Below, piece by piece: positions 1-9,109 of a stretch of 64,000 nt of DNA. Made by a program: the position numbers and the translations under genes. Position 1 is the stretch's first letter. Every line of letters begins with the position of its first letter. The stretch is from Amycolatopsis sp. cg9 (lineage in GTDB: Bacteria; Actinomycetota; Actinomycetes; Mycobacteriales; Pseudonocardiaceae): NCBI RefSeq assembly GCF_041346945.1, contig NZ_CP166850.1, positions 6,370,501-6,434,500 on the forward strand, given 5' to 3'. The notes under the pieces were generated by a model, which searched no databases, was not told the origin of the DNA, and saw only the letters and a list, made by a program, of their open reading frames with translations.

Positions 1-1
1 C

Positions 2-346
2 AAGGACGGCGAGTTCACCGACCACTTCCGCTACCGGCAGACCACCCGCGAGACCCTGCAGGACGGCGACCGCGTGCTGATCACCGTCCGCGCCGCGTTC
101 ATCCTCGACCACTGCTGCCGTCCCGTCGACGGCACCAACGTCGGCGGCCGGGTCCCCTTCACCGGCCGGGCGAAGGCGGAAGCCGACGCCGAAACCGAGA
201 CCGATCACGGCCACGACCCCAAGCCCGAGCCGGACCCGACCGGCTGCCTCGTGCCGCCGACGGGCATCGGGCCGTGGACGTCCGGCACCGGCGCGGGCGG
301 CGACGTCTTCGAGAGCTGGTTCTTCATCACCGAGGAGCGTTCATGA
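2..346 (+). CDS. Hypothetical protein, 5'-truncated by window start (eCIS locus)
   Basis: This is the C-terminal part of a protein whose start lies before the window; the frame is open from base 2 to a TGA at 344-346. The visible 114 residues hold a short structured segment ending in a CCRP motif, then a low-complexity acidic and proline-rich stretch, then a Trp-rich end. I do not recognise a family. Its stop overlaps the start of the next gene (ATGA), so it is translationally coupled to the phage-tail-like operon that follows, and a structural or assembly role there is only inferred from position. Confidence 0.6.
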   Translation, partial: KDGEFTDHFRYRQTTRETLQDGDRVLITVRAAFILDHCCRPVDGTNVGGRVPFTGRAKAEADAETETDHGHDPKPEPDPTGCLVPPTGIGPWTSGTGAGGDVFESWFFITEERS

Positions 347-2370
347 GCAAGACCGATTGCGGGTGCGGGTGCGGCGGGGCGCCGGCCTTCCCCGCCGCGT
401 TCGTGCGGCCGCGGTTCTTCGCGGGTCAACTGCTCACCGAGGACGACCTCACGCTGCTGACCGACTACGTGGCCGGGAAGGACCGGCTGCACAACCGGAT
501 GCTGTCCGGCCCGGGCGTCGTGTGCGGGCTCGAGGTGTCCTGCGACTCGTGCGCGGGCGGGACGGTGCTCGTGCACCCCGGGCACGCCCTGGACTGCTGC
601 GGCAACGACATCGTGCTGTCCTGCAAGGAGAAGGTCGACGTGCAGGCGCTCGTGCGCGAACTGCGGGTGTCCTCGCCGGGCGTCGAGTGCGGCGACCCGT
701 GCGACGACGACCAGCGCCACTTCGGGCTCTTCGTGCGGTACGAGGAGAGCATGACGGGCCCGGTCGCGCCGTTCGCCACCGAGGAGCCGTGCCCGGCGCC
801 GGGGTGCGTGCCCTCCCGCGTCGAGGAGGGCTTCCGGTTCGTCGTCAAGTGCGACCCGACCGACGACCACCGGTACAACCCCGCCACCAAGCTGCTGGCG
901 CGGATCGGGGACAAGGACGCCTACGAGCACATCCGGCTGCTGAGCCGGCGGCTCGAGCACTACCTGGACCCGATGGCGGTCGCCGGCCGCTCGTCGACCC
1001 GGACGATCCGGTTCGAGGACGCCGACGCCGTCCGGTACCGGGACAGCCTCGGCCAGCTGAAGGCCGGCGCGGACGGCGACCCGCGGCCGCCCGAAGCCCG
1101 GCAGCAGACGGAGTACGTGCGGGCGCTGGCGAGCGCCATCGCCCGGTACGACACCTACGACGAGGCGGGGCAGCAGGAGCTGCGGGCGAAGTACGAAGAC
1201 CTCGGGACGATCGACACCGCGCGGCAGGTGCTCGGCGCGGCCTGCGACCGGCTGGCCAAGACCGAGCCCGAAGAGGTCTGGCCGGAGGCCGTGCACCGGC
1301 AGATCGCGCTGGCCGTCGTGGCGGAGGCGAAGAACCGGGTGGCCAAGCGCGATCCCGACGCCCCCATCGAGCTCCGCCTGCTGGCGCAGGGCACGCCGCT
1401 GGACAACGTCCTGGAGGCCGGGTTCCGGGCCGATCTCGTGCGGATCCGGGAATGGCTGCTCGGCCGGCTGGACCGGGCGGCCGGCGTCGGGGACTGCAAG
1501 CTGCACGACGACGTCCGCGAGGTCGCCGTCCCGCAGCCGCTGCCGATCCCGGAGCCGGACCCCGCGCAGCGGCTGACCATCGCCGACCTGGGCCTGCTCA
1601 CGGACGCGGCCGGGAAGCTGACGACGTACGTGCGCCGGTTCGTCACCGACGCGGCCTGCTCGACGCTGAACCCGCCGTGCACCGGCTGCGCGGACAACGA
1701 CGTGCTGCTCGCGCACCTGGAGCTGGACGGCTGCGACGTCGTGCGCGTCTGCTCGGCGACCCGGGAGCAGGTGCTGCCGGGCGGCTCGGCCTACGGCGAG
1801 TGGCTGCCGAAGCTGTACCAGCTGCGCCACTTCGCCGAGCAGGTGTGCTGTCAGCCGGTTCCGGTGCACCGGCCGCCCGGCGTGCCGGAGACCGGGCCGA
1901 TCCCGCGGCCGTACGTGCCGCGGCTGCTCGAACCGTGGCGGGCGCGGGGCCCGCTGGCGCGGATGTGGGAGCTCTTGGTGACCCCGGCGCCGGGGGAGAC
2001 CGTGCCGAAACCCGTGCGCGAGCAGGTGTACACCGTGCCGGCCGAGGTGACCGACAGCCTGCAGGAGATGAACGCGCTGCGGGGGCAGGTCAGCGACCTG
2101 GTCTCGACGGTGGAGGCGTTGCGGGGGCAGCTGGACACCGCGCGGGAGCAGGTCTCGCAGGTGCGGGACGAACTGCCGGACCGGCTGTCCGACCGGCTCT
2201 CCGAGCTGGAGCGCGCCCCCGAAGCGGACGCGGAAGCCGCCCCGGAGCCCGAGGCGGGGGACGACGAGGAGCAGACCGTGAAGCCGAAGCAGCCACCGCG
2301 GCGGGGCCGGTCGTCGTCGGCCCGCAGCGGTGGTACCGCCCGCAAGCCGCGGTCGGGTGAGACGTCGTGA
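343..2370 (+). CDS. eCIS-associated protein with Cys-rich N-terminus, 675 aa
   Basis: I do not know the exact function. ATG at 343 overlaps the previous stop. The N-terminus is strikingly Cys-rich (CGCGCGG at residues 5-11), followed by RPRFFAGQLLTEDDL and a segment with GVVCGLEV and a CCGNDIVL motif. The same layout, without the cysteines, begins the next protein (RPEFHEGQVLAAADL...GIADGL...GREIVV), so the two share a paralogous N-terminal domain. The C-terminal part (about residues 565-625) is heptad-like and probably coiled coil, followed by an acidic and then a basic tail. Position just before tape-measure and ATPase genes suggests a baseplate, fibre or accessory component of a contractile injection system. 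Confidence 0.7.
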   Translation: MSKTDCGCGCGGAPAFPAAFVRPRFFAGQLLTEDDLTLLTDYVAGKDRLHNRMLSGPGVVCGLEVSCDSCAGGTVLVHPGHALDCCGNDIVLSCKEKVDVQALVRELRVSSPGVECGDPCDDDQRHFGLFVRYEESMTGPVAPFATEEPCPAPGCVPSRVEEGFRFVVKCDPTDDHRYNPATKLLARIGDKDAYEHIRLLSRRLEHYLDPMAVAGRSSTRTIRFEDADAVRYRDSLGQLKAGADGDPRPPEARQQTEYVRALASAIARYDTYDEAGQQELRAKYEDLGTIDTARQVLGAACDRLAKTEPEEVWPEAVHRQIALAVVAEAKNRVAKRDPDAPIELRLLAQGTPLDNVLEAGFRADLVRIREWLLGRLDRAAGVGDCKLHDDVREVAVPQPLPIPEPDPAQRLTIADLGLLTDAAGKLTTYVRRFVTDAACSTLNPPCTGCADNDVLLAHLELDGCDVVRVCSATREQVLPGGSAYGEWLPKLYQLRHFAEQVCCQPVPVHRPPGVPETGPIPRPYVPRLLEPWRARGPLARMWELLVTPAPGETVPKPVREQVYTVPAEVTDSLQEMNALRGQVSDLVSTVEALRGQLDTAREQVSQVRDELPDRLSDRLSELERAPEADAEAAPEPEAGDDEEQTVKPKQPPRRGRSSSARSGGTARKPRSGETS

Positions 2371-3494
2371 CCGGTCCACTTCGCCCGGAGTTCCACGAGG
2401 GGCAGGTGCTCGCCGCCGCGGACCTCGCGGCGACCGTCGCCTACGCCCGCTCGGCGGCCGTCCGGCACGCGCGCCTTTCGCACGACTGGGGCATCGCCGA
2501 CGGGCTCGGCATGACGACCGAGAACCGGACCGACCCGGTGTCGGGCGACCGGTTCGTCGAAGTGAGCGTGCAGGCCGGGCTCGCGGTCGACGGGACCGGC
2601 CGGGAGATCGTGGTGCCGGCCCCGGTCGTGCTGTCGGAGGCGGACTTCGAGGCGGTCAACGGCGCCGACGGGAAGACGACCGAGCCGTACCCGGTGTTCC
2701 TCACCGCCGCCGACCGGGCCCAGCCGTCGACCGGCCCGGCGTCCTGCGCGGGTGCCGGCGGGCCGACCCGGGTGGAGGAGTCCTACCAGATCCTCTTCCG
2801 GCGGCTCGGCGACGAGCGGCTGGTGGCCGACCAGCCGCCGCCCGCGGTGACCGCCGCCCCGGCCGCCCCGCCCGCGCAGTGGCTGGTGCTGCTGGGCTTC
2901 GTCCAGTGGACCGGCGGGCACTTCACGGCGGTGTTCCCGGCGGCGCGCGGGGTCGGGCCGCGGTACGTCGGGGTGCGCGCGGACACCGTGTCGGCCCGGT
3001 CGGGGTCGCTGGCACTGCGCACGCTGCCCGAGGCCCGGGAAGGCGAGCCGGCGCTGGTGCTGTCCGGTACGGCCGCGCCGACACTGGTTTACGGGCTGTA
3101 CAAGGGAACCGGTGACGTCGACCCGCTGCTGACGGTGGAGTCCAACGGGAACTTGACCATCGCGGGGAGCTTCTCCGGCCAGATCTCGGCGGGCAGCGTG
3201 CTGGCGACGTCCGGCAGCGCGACCGACGGCACGGTGCTGCCGCTGCCGTCCGGGGTCACCCCGGCGGAGGTCGCCGACGGCCGCGTGTCGCTGCACGTCT
3301 ACGTGACCCCGAAGCTCCCGCCGGCCCAGCCGGGGCTGACCGTCCCCGCCGAGGCCACTGTGGACGGTGACCGGCGGGTCCGGTGCCGGCTGCGGACCTA
3401 CGACCCGGGCGTGGGGCCCGCGGTCACCGAGGCGTCGGGCTCGGTCGACTTCCTGGTCCTGGCAACGGTCGCGGCGTCGAACGGGGGTGGCTGA
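2367..3494 (+). CDS. eCIS-associated protein sharing N-terminal domain with its neighbour, 375 aa
   Basis: GTG at 2367 overlaps the upstream stop (GTGA). Residues 5-85 (RPEFHEGQVLAAADL, GIADGLGM, GTGREIVVPAPVVLS) mirror the N-terminus of the preceding 675-residue protein, so the pair looks like a duplication that diverged. The rest is rich in Pro, Ala and beta-prone segments, with no membrane helix or signal peptide. Context (tape-measure and AAA+ genes immediately downstream) supports a structural or attachment role in a phage-tail-like particle. No named family can be assigned from the sequence alone. Confidence 0.65.
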   Translation: MTGPLRPEFHEGQVLAAADLAATVAYARSAAVRHARLSHDWGIADGLGMTTENRTDPVSGDRFVEVSVQAGLAVDGTGREIVVPAPVVLSEADFEAVNGADGKTTEPYPVFLTAADRAQPSTGPASCAGAGGPTRVEESYQILFRRLGDERLVADQPPPAVTAAPAAPPAQWLVLLGFVQWTGGHFTAVFPAARGVGPRYVGVRADTVSARSGSLALRTLPEAREGEPALVLSGTAAPTLVYGLYKGTGDVDPLLTVESNGNLTIAGSFSGQISAGSVLATSGSATDGTVLPLPSGVTPAEVADGRVSLHVYVTPKLPPAQPGLTVPAEATVDGDRRVRCRLRTYDPGVGPAVTEASGSVDFLVLATVAASNGGG

Positions 3495-3496
3495 AG

Positions 3497-4015
3497 GTGA
3501 GCGTTTTCGCGGTGTACGAATCGAGCACCGGCAACGTGGTCGGCGCGGTGAAGGCGATCGGCACGCCGCTGCCGGCCGCGGCCGACGTGGTCGGTGCCGC
3601 GCTGCCGGTGCGGCTGTCGCTCGGGTCGGGCGAGGTGGTGACCCTTTCGCTGGCGGGCCGGGAACTCGCCGTGCACGAGGCCGACGACCAGCCGGCGGTG
3701 TTCGTCGAACCGCTGGCCTACGGCGTCAAGCGCGTGGCCGGGCAGCCGGCGAAGCCCGCGCTGGCGAAACTGGCCGAGCTGTCCGCCCCGGCGTTCGACC
3801 CGACCGGGCTGCTCGTCGAGCTGCCGGGCCCGGCAGCCGAGGACACGGCCGTGTTCGCGCTGGTCTCCGAGGGGCCGGACACGCTGCCGGTCACCGGGAA
3901 GGTCGAGAAGGACGCCGACCACGTGTCGCTGCCGGTGACGGTGAGCGCGGGCGCGCACGCCGTGCTCCTGCTGGTGGCGGGCTGGGCGGGCCGGCTGGAG
4001 GAGATCACCAAGTGA
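3497..4015 (+). CDS. Small eCIS-locus protein, 172 aa, function unknown
   Basis: The GTG at 3497 follows the previous stop by two bases, with an AAGG ribosome-binding stretch overlapping that stop. The protein is beta-rich in appearance (VFAVYESSTGNVVGAVKAIGTPL at the start, split by short loops), has no cysteine and no membrane segment, and ends in LLLVAGWAGRLEEITK. Its TGA overlaps the GTG of the tape-measure-like gene. I recognise no family; tight coupling on both sides argues it belongs to the injection-system operon. Confidence 0.6.
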   Translation: MSVFAVYESSTGNVVGAVKAIGTPLPAAADVVGAALPVRLSLGSGEVVTLSLAGRELAVHEADDQPAVFVEPLAYGVKRVAGQPAKPALAKLAELSAPAFDPTGLLVELPGPAAEDTAVFALVSEGPDTLPVTGKVEKDADHVSLPVTVSAGAHAVLLLVAGWAGRLEEITK

Positions 4016-5730
4016 GCGCACCCCCGGGCGGCGAGATCACCGTGCACCGGTGCGTGGTGCGGGTGGTGCGGCGCGGCGGGTGGAGCTGGGGGCCCGACCC
4101 CCGCGCCCTCGTCCAGCGGGTCCTCGACGCGCTGCCGGAGCTGCTGGCCGCGCGGTTCGGCGACCTCCTCGACGGCGACGGCCCGGACCTGGAGATCACC
4201 GAGCCGGTGCGGCTGTCCGTCCGGCTTTCCGCGCCCGGGACGGGCGGAACCGGCCTGGCGGCGTCGAGTCTCGTCCTCGGACCCGCGACGCCCGCCGGCG
4301 GGACACCGTCGGAGCCGGTGTCGATCCCGTTGCCGGTGAAGACTTCCTCGCGGCCGGCGCCGGAGTCGTCCACTGTGGACGCACTCGGCGAGCTGCCCTC
4401 CTTCGCCCCGGTCGCGGCCGGACCGACGGTGGCCGCGTTGTTCCGGGAGCTCGCCGCGCGGGACGAACTGGCCGCGTTGCTCGCCCTGCTCCCGGGGGAA
4501 ACCGTGCGGAAGTTCCTGGCGGCGCTGCTTTCCGAGTCCGCCGGCGAGCGCGCCGGTCCGTCCGCGGCCGAGCCCGGCTCGACCGCGGCAGCGGACCTCC
4601 CGGGACCGGCCGGCGAGCTCGCCGTGGAGCTGGCGGCGGAGCTGGCCCGGCGGCTGTCGCTGCCGCGGGCACCCGCGACCCGGGCGGAAATCGCCGGACT
4701 GGTGGGCGCGCCGGCGGCGGGGACCACGCCGGCCGGCGGGACCGCGCCCGGCGCGGCGAGCCCCACGCCGAGACCGGCGGGGGAGACGAGAGTCGGCTCG
4801 GTGCTCCCGTTCCTGCTGGCCGGTCCGCTGGCCAGAACCGGCTACCTGGACGCGATCGGCCCGGCGCTGGCCGACGGCGCCCCGCTGTTCGCCGCGGCCC
4901 TGGCGTACAAGGTGCTCGGCGCGCCGCAGCGGGGCTGGCGGCGGACGCCCGCGGACGACCTCGCGGCGGCGACGTTCGCCGGCCTGGAGACGGTGCCGGA
5001 CCTGACCGCGTTCGCCAGGGAAGCCGGCCCCGCGCTGCCGGTGCTGGACGGCGTGCTGGCGCTTTCGCTGTGCCGCGGCCACGATCCCGCCGACCCGCTG
5101 CTGATCGCGGGCGTGGACGGCGGCCTGCTGCTGGTCGACGCGCAAGGCCTGTTCCCGGTCGCCTGGGCGGCCACCGCGGCCGGACTGGTCCCGCACTGGG
5201 TGACGTGCGGCCGGCCGCCGGTGCTGGTCCGCGACGGCGCCCTCCCGCCGTCGGGCCTGCGCGACCTGGCCGCGGCCGGCGTCCGGTTCCTCACCGACGC
5301 GCGCCCGCTGCGCGACGACCCGCTGACCCGCCTGCGCTGGCGCACTCCACTGTGGACGACCGGCGGCGTGGAACCCCGGCTGGCCGCCCGGTTCCCCGCC
5401 GAGCGCCTGGACGAGCTGGTCCGCGTCCTGTTCGTCGAGCACCGGGCCGTGCCGCCGGCCGGGGACCGCGCCCTGGAGCGCAGCGTCTCGCTGGCGGCGT
5501 CGCTGGCGCTGGGCATGATCGCCTGGCAGCTGTGGGAAGGGGAGTCCCCGGTGCGGGCCCTGACGACGTTCGCCGACCTGGAGGCCACGGTCCGGTTCAC
5601 CCGGGACGCGGTGCGCGTGAAGATCCCCTTGGGGCGCCGCCACGCGGACCTGTGGCAGGGCGGCGCGCTCACCGACGTACCCGACGTGGTCTGGCTGGGC
5701 GGCCGGACCCTGACCTTCTCCGGTGGCTGA
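4012..5730 (+). CDS. Contractile injection system tape-measure-type protein (Afp14/Pvc14-like), 572 aa
   Basis: Tape-measure proteins set tail length inside the tube of eCIS particles. The N-terminal 65 residues (HRCVVRVV then RALVQRVLDALPELLAARF, then LEITEPVRL) resemble the start of the CIS tape-measure family, and a hydrophobic LPFLLAGPLARTGYLD segment near residue 265 matches the family's internal motif in character. The region around residues 95-260 is Ala/Pro/Gly-rich and poorly structured. It lies directly upstream of the AAA+ ATPase, the same 14-15 order as in antifeeding prophage and PVC loci. Family assignment is from motif character and gene order, not from a search. Confidence 0.6.
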   Translation: MSAPPGGEITVHRCVVRVVRRGGWSWGPDPRALVQRVLDALPELLAARFGDLLDGDGPDLEITEPVRLSVRLSAPGTGGTGLAASSLVLGPATPAGGTPSEPVSIPLPVKTSSRPAPESSTVDALGELPSFAPVAAGPTVAALFRELAARDELAALLALLPGETVRKFLAALLSESAGERAGPSAAEPGSTAAADLPGPAGELAVELAAELARRLSLPRAPATRAEIAGLVGAPAAGTTPAGGTAPGAASPTPRPAGETRVGSVLPFLLAGPLARTGYLDAIGPALADGAPLFAAALAYKVLGAPQRGWRRTPADDLAAATFAGLETVPDLTAFAREAGPALPVLDGVLALSLCRGHDPADPLLIAGVDGGLLLVDAQGLFPVAWAATAAGLVPHWVTCGRPPVLVRDGALPPSGLRDLAAAGVRFLTDARPLRDDPLTRLRWRTPLWTTGGVEPRLAARFPAERLDELVRVLFVEHRAVPPAGDRALERSVSLAASLALGMIAWQLWEGESPVRALTTFADLEATVRFTRDAVRVKIPLGRRHADLWQGGALTDVPDVVWLGGRTLTFSGG

Positions 5731-7810
5731 GGTGACCGGGCTCGCGGTCGAGCACCTCCGGGTGCGCCTGGCGGAACTGCACCAGGCGCTGCGCGGCGCC
5801 GTCGCCCGGCAGGCCGGGGCCGCGGCGGTGCTCACGCGCCCGGACCTGACGCCGTTCTGCGTGACCGACGAGCAGGTGGACGCGCTGCTCGACCGCGTGG
5901 ACGCCTTCGCGGAGGGGATGACCGAGCCCCGGTCACCGGCCCGGCCCGCCCCGGAGTCCGAGCTGCACCTCCGGCGGCTGGCCGCGGCGCGCGGGGTGAC
6001 CCTCCCGCTGGACACGCTCGCGACCCGCTACGGCCTGTCGCGGGACGAGCAGGACGCGCTGCTGCTGGTGGCCGCGCCGGAGCTGGACCCCGGCTACGAG
6101 CGCGTCTACGCCTACATCGTGGACAACCTCAACCGGCGGGCGCCGTGCGTGGAACTGCTGGTCACGGTGATCGCGGAGACCCCGGCGGATCGCCTGGCCC
6201 TGCGCCGCGCGCTGGGTTCCGCGGGCCGGCTGCGCCGCTACGACCTGGTGCGGGCCCACGGCGAGGCGCCGACCGAGCTCGGCCGCGAGCTGACCCTCGG
6301 GGGAGGGGTGTTCGAGTACCTGATGGGCTGGGGCGGCGACGTCGGGATCCTCGGCCACGACCCCGGCGAAGTCCCCCGGCCGGCGCGGCAGGTGGCGTCC
6401 CCGTACCTGGAGTCGGAGCGGCTCACCGCGCTCGGCCGCGCGCTGGCCGCCGGTGACGTCGACGTGGTCGGCCTGTGGGGCTGCTCCGCCGACAGCCAGC
6501 CCGACGTCGCCCGGGCACTGGCGGCCGCGGCCGGCCGTCCCCTGCGCCGGGTGACCGCGGACGTCGCGCACGACCTGCGGACCGCGGCCGCGCTGGACGC
6601 GATCCTGTGGCTCCCGACGGACGGCCGCGAGGCCCGCGACGACGAGCCGTGGGTGAGCTCGGGCGTGCCGCTGTGCCTGACCGGCGCGACCCCGTGGCGC
6701 CCGGCCGGGCTGCTGGCCGCCCGCACCTACGCGGAGCTGACGATCCCCGCCCCGGACTTCCCGGAGCGGCGCGCGATGTGGTCGTCGGCGTTCCCGGTGC
6801 TGGGCGAGGACGTCCTGGCCGACCTGGCGGCCCGCTACCGGATGAGCGGCGGCGAACTCCGCGCGGTCGCCGCGGTCGCCGACACCGGCGCGCGCCTGTC
6901 CGGCACCGGCCACCCGATCACCGACCACGTCGAACCCGCGATCGCCACGGTGACCCGGGGGCGCACCAGCGGCGCGGTGCAGTCGATCATCCCGCGCCGG
7001 GGGCCGGCGGACCTGGTCCTGCCGGCCGCGCAGATGGCCCAGATCACGGAGATCGCGTCGGCGTTCCGCGCCTGGCCGCGCATCGCGGAGTCCTGGGGCT
7101 TCGCCCGCAAGACGACGACCGGCGGCGTCAAGGCGATGTTCACCGGCGAACCGGGCACGGGCAAGACGATGTCGGCGGAGGTCGTCACCGGGATCCTGGG
7201 CCTGGAACTGCTGCGGGTGGACCTGGCGCAGGTGGTGTCGAAGTGGGTGGGGGAGACGGAAAAGAACATGGAGGCGGTGTTCCGCCAGGCCGAGGACAGC
7301 CACGCGGTCCTGCTGTTCGACGAGGCGGACGCCCTGTTCGGCAAGCGCGGCGAGGTCAAGCAGGGCACGGACCGGTATGCCAACCTGGAAGTCGGGTACC
7401 TGTTGCAGCGCCTGGAATCGAGCGACGGCCTGATCATCCTGACGAGCAACCTGAAGGAGAACATCGACCCGGCCTTCACCCGGCGGTTCCACTTCGTGGT
7501 CCACTTCCCCCGCCCGGGCGTGGCGGAGCGCCGCCGCCTGTGGCACCTGGCGTTCCCCCCGGAGGCCCCGCTGGCCCCGGACGTCGACGTGGACGCGTTG
7601 TGCCGCTTGGACATGACGGGCGCGGGCATCACGTCGGCGGCCCGCACGGCGGCGCTGGCGGCCGCCGACACGGGCAGCAGCGCCATCGCCATGCGCCACG
7701 TCGTCCGCGGCGTGTCCCGCCAGTTCCAGCGCGAGGCGCGGTTGTTCCGCCCGGCGGAGCTGGGCCGGTATGCTGACCTCTTGACGGACAACGGGAGTGC
7801 GCATGCCTGA
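5723..7810 (+). CDS. AAA+ ATPase of the contractile injection system (Afp15/Pvc15-like), 695 aa
   Basis: An ATPase expected to act in assembly or cargo loading of the phage-tail-like particle. The C-terminal AAA+ module shows Walker A GEPGTGKT (about residues 474-481), Walker B VLLFDEADALFG (about 530-541), sensor LTSNLKENIDP and arginine-finger region FTRRFHF (about 574-592). The N-terminal 450 residues are the divergent domain typical of eCIS ATPases, including a degenerate second ATPase-like region (WLPTDGRE, PDFPERRAMW). GTG at 5723 overlaps the tape-measure gene by 8 bp. Its 3' end overlaps the next small gene by 8 bp. Confidence 0.85.
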   Translation: MAEVTGLAVEHLRVRLAELHQALRGAVARQAGAAAVLTRPDLTPFCVTDEQVDALLDRVDAFAEGMTEPRSPARPAPESELHLRRLAAARGVTLPLDTLATRYGLSRDEQDALLLVAAPELDPGYERVYAYIVDNLNRRAPCVELLVTVIAETPADRLALRRALGSAGRLRRYDLVRAHGEAPTELGRELTLGGGVFEYLMGWGGDVGILGHDPGEVPRPARQVASPYLESERLTALGRALAAGDVDVVGLWGCSADSQPDVARALAAAAGRPLRRVTADVAHDLRTAAALDAILWLPTDGREARDDEPWVSSGVPLCLTGATPWRPAGLLAARTYAELTIPAPDFPERRAMWSSAFPVLGEDVLADLAARYRMSGGELRAVAAVADTGARLSGTGHPITDHVEPAIATVTRGRTSGAVQSIIPRRGPADLVLPAAQMAQITEIASAFRAWPRIAESWGFARKTTTGGVKAMFTGEPGTGKTMSAEVVTGILGLELLRVDLAQVVSKWVGETEKNMEAVFRQAEDSHAVLLFDEADALFGKRGEVKQGTDRYANLEVGYLLQRLESSDGLIILTSNLKENIDPAFTRRFHFVVHFPRPGVAERRRLWHLAFPPEAPLAPDVDVDALCRLDMTGAGITSAARTAALAAADTGSSAIAMRHVVRGVSRQFQREARLFRPAELGRYADLLTDNGSAHA

Positions 7811-8099
7811 GCTGATGCCCCCGCAGACGAAACCCGCCGTGCCGGTCACGGCCGAGGAACTCCGGATCGCCGCGGCTTCGGACCGGGGCAAGAAGAAACT
7901 GGTCCTGGTGCCGGCGGTGATCGGCAACGCCCAGGCCGCCAAGACGGCGATGGACGGGAGCTCGAAGACGGTGCCGTCCCACCTGGCGTCGACGCTGGCG
8001 GCGGGGCAGGACCAGGTGGGGAACGCGGCGGTGGCCGGTGCGGCGATGCGGGTGGTGCCGATGGCGGTGCCGAAGAAGGAAGCCTGCCCCGGCTGCTGA
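7803..8099 (+). CDS. 98-aa terminal protein of the eCIS operon, C-terminal CPGC
   Basis: Start ATG at 7803 has a GGGAG ribosome-binding site five bases upstream, inside the ATPase gene (8-bp overlap). The product has a Pro/Thr-rich start, a central segment VLVPAVIGNAQAAKTAMDG, a small-residue-rich stretch and ends in KKEACPGC. It carries no signal peptide and no clear transmembrane helix. I do not recognise it. It could be a small structural part, a chaperone or a cargo; its coupling to the ATPase is what can be seen. It is followed by a convergent LysR gene, so the operon ends here. Confidence 0.6.
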   Translation: MPELMPPQTKPAVPVTAEELRIAAASDRGKKKLVLVPAVIGNAQAAKTAMDGSSKTVPSHLASTLAAGQDQVGNAAVAGAAMRVVPMAVPKKEACPGC

Positions 8100-8121
8100 G
8101 CCGGGCCGTTCGCGGGACCGG

Positions 8122-9039
8122 CTACGTCCCGGCGTCGGTCTCCAGCGCGGCCGCGCGCAAGGCGGCGGCCACCCGCACGACGGGCTCCGGCAGCGCCCGC
8201 GGCAGGTGGGCGAGCAGCACGCGGCGCTGCTCCCCGGGCCCGCCGCGGACGGGGAGCACGCGAACCCCGGGCGGCGCCACGGTGCCGATCGCGCCCGGCA
8301 CCGTCGTGATCCCGCAGCCGGCGGCCACCAGGTGCAGCTTGGCCAGCCAGTCGCGGGCGGTGTGCGCGATCTCGGGCCGCTCGTCCAGGCCCGGCCACAC
8401 GCCCATCACCCGGTCGTCGCCCGAACCCGCGATCCAGCGGCGGCCGCGCAGGTCGGCCACGTCGAGGTAGTCGCGGCGGGCCAGCGGGTCGTCGGCGGGC
8501 ACGGCGACGCGGAGGCTGCGTTCGGTCAGGGTGTGCACGGTCAGCGCCGGCGTTTCGGTGTCGGGCGGGCGGAACGGCGGCGCCGAAGCCAGCAGGGCGA
8601 TGTCGAGGGTGCCGGCGCGCAGCGCGCGGACCAGCGCCGGAGTCCCGCCTTCGCGGCTGAGCACGGTGATCGCCGGGTCGGTGCGCCGCAGGGCCGCCAG
8701 CGCGCGGGGGAGCAGGTCGGCGCCGGCGGTCGGGAACCAGCCCAGCCGGACCGTGCCCCGTTCGGCGGGCAGCCCGGCGAGTTCGCGCGCGGTGGCGTCG
8801 AGCTGGTCGACGACGGCGGTGGCGCGGCGGAGCACGATCTGCCCGGCCGCGGTGAGCCGCACGCCGTCGTGGCGGCGGTCCAGCAACGGCGCTCCCGCCG
8901 CGCGTTCCAGCGACGCGATCTGCCGTGACACCGCGGACTGCGTGTAGCCGAGCGCGGTCGCCGCGGCCGTGAGCGTGCCCCGCTCGGCGACTTCGCGGAA
9001 CACCCGCAGCGCGGTCAGGGACGCGTCGGTGAAGGCCAT
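8122..9039 (-). CDS. LysR-family transcriptional regulator
   Basis: 305 residues, the normal LysR length. The winged helix-turn-helix spans residues 9-68 (ALRVFREVAERGTLTAAATALG, then QSAVSRQIASLE), followed by a substrate-binding domain. It is transcribed divergently from the SDR pair starting at 9110, and the 70-bp gap between them is AT-richer than the surroundings, the usual place for an autoregulatory LysR site. The likely target is therefore the two SDR genes. No ligand can be guessed from the sequence. Confidence 0.9.
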   Translation of the reverse strand: MAFTDASLTALRVFREVAERGTLTAAATALGYTQSAVSRQIASLERAAGAPLLDRRHDGVRLTAAGQIVLRRATAVVDQLDATARELAGLPAERGTVRLGWFPTAGADLLPRALAALRRTDPAITVLSREGGTPALVRALRAGTLDIALLASAPPFRPPDTETPALTVHTLTERSLRVAVPADDPLARRDYLDVADLRGRRWIAGSGDDRVMGVWPGLDERPEIAHTARDWLAKLHLVAAGCGITTVPGAIGTVAPPGVRVLPVRGGPGEQRRVLLAHLPRALPEPVVRVAAALRAAALETDAGT

Positions 9040-9109
9040 GACGTCTACGCATACCAGGTCTGCAAATCTTTCGCTTTTCGCATGGCTGTGGCGCTCCTAG
9101 CGTGAAGGC

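Noticed and set aside
205..2379. Long open frame on the minus strand opposite the eCIS genes
   Set aside because: Arg/Gly/Pro/Val-rich shadow caused by high GC; the plus-strand frame has proper starts, overlaps and domain-like composition.
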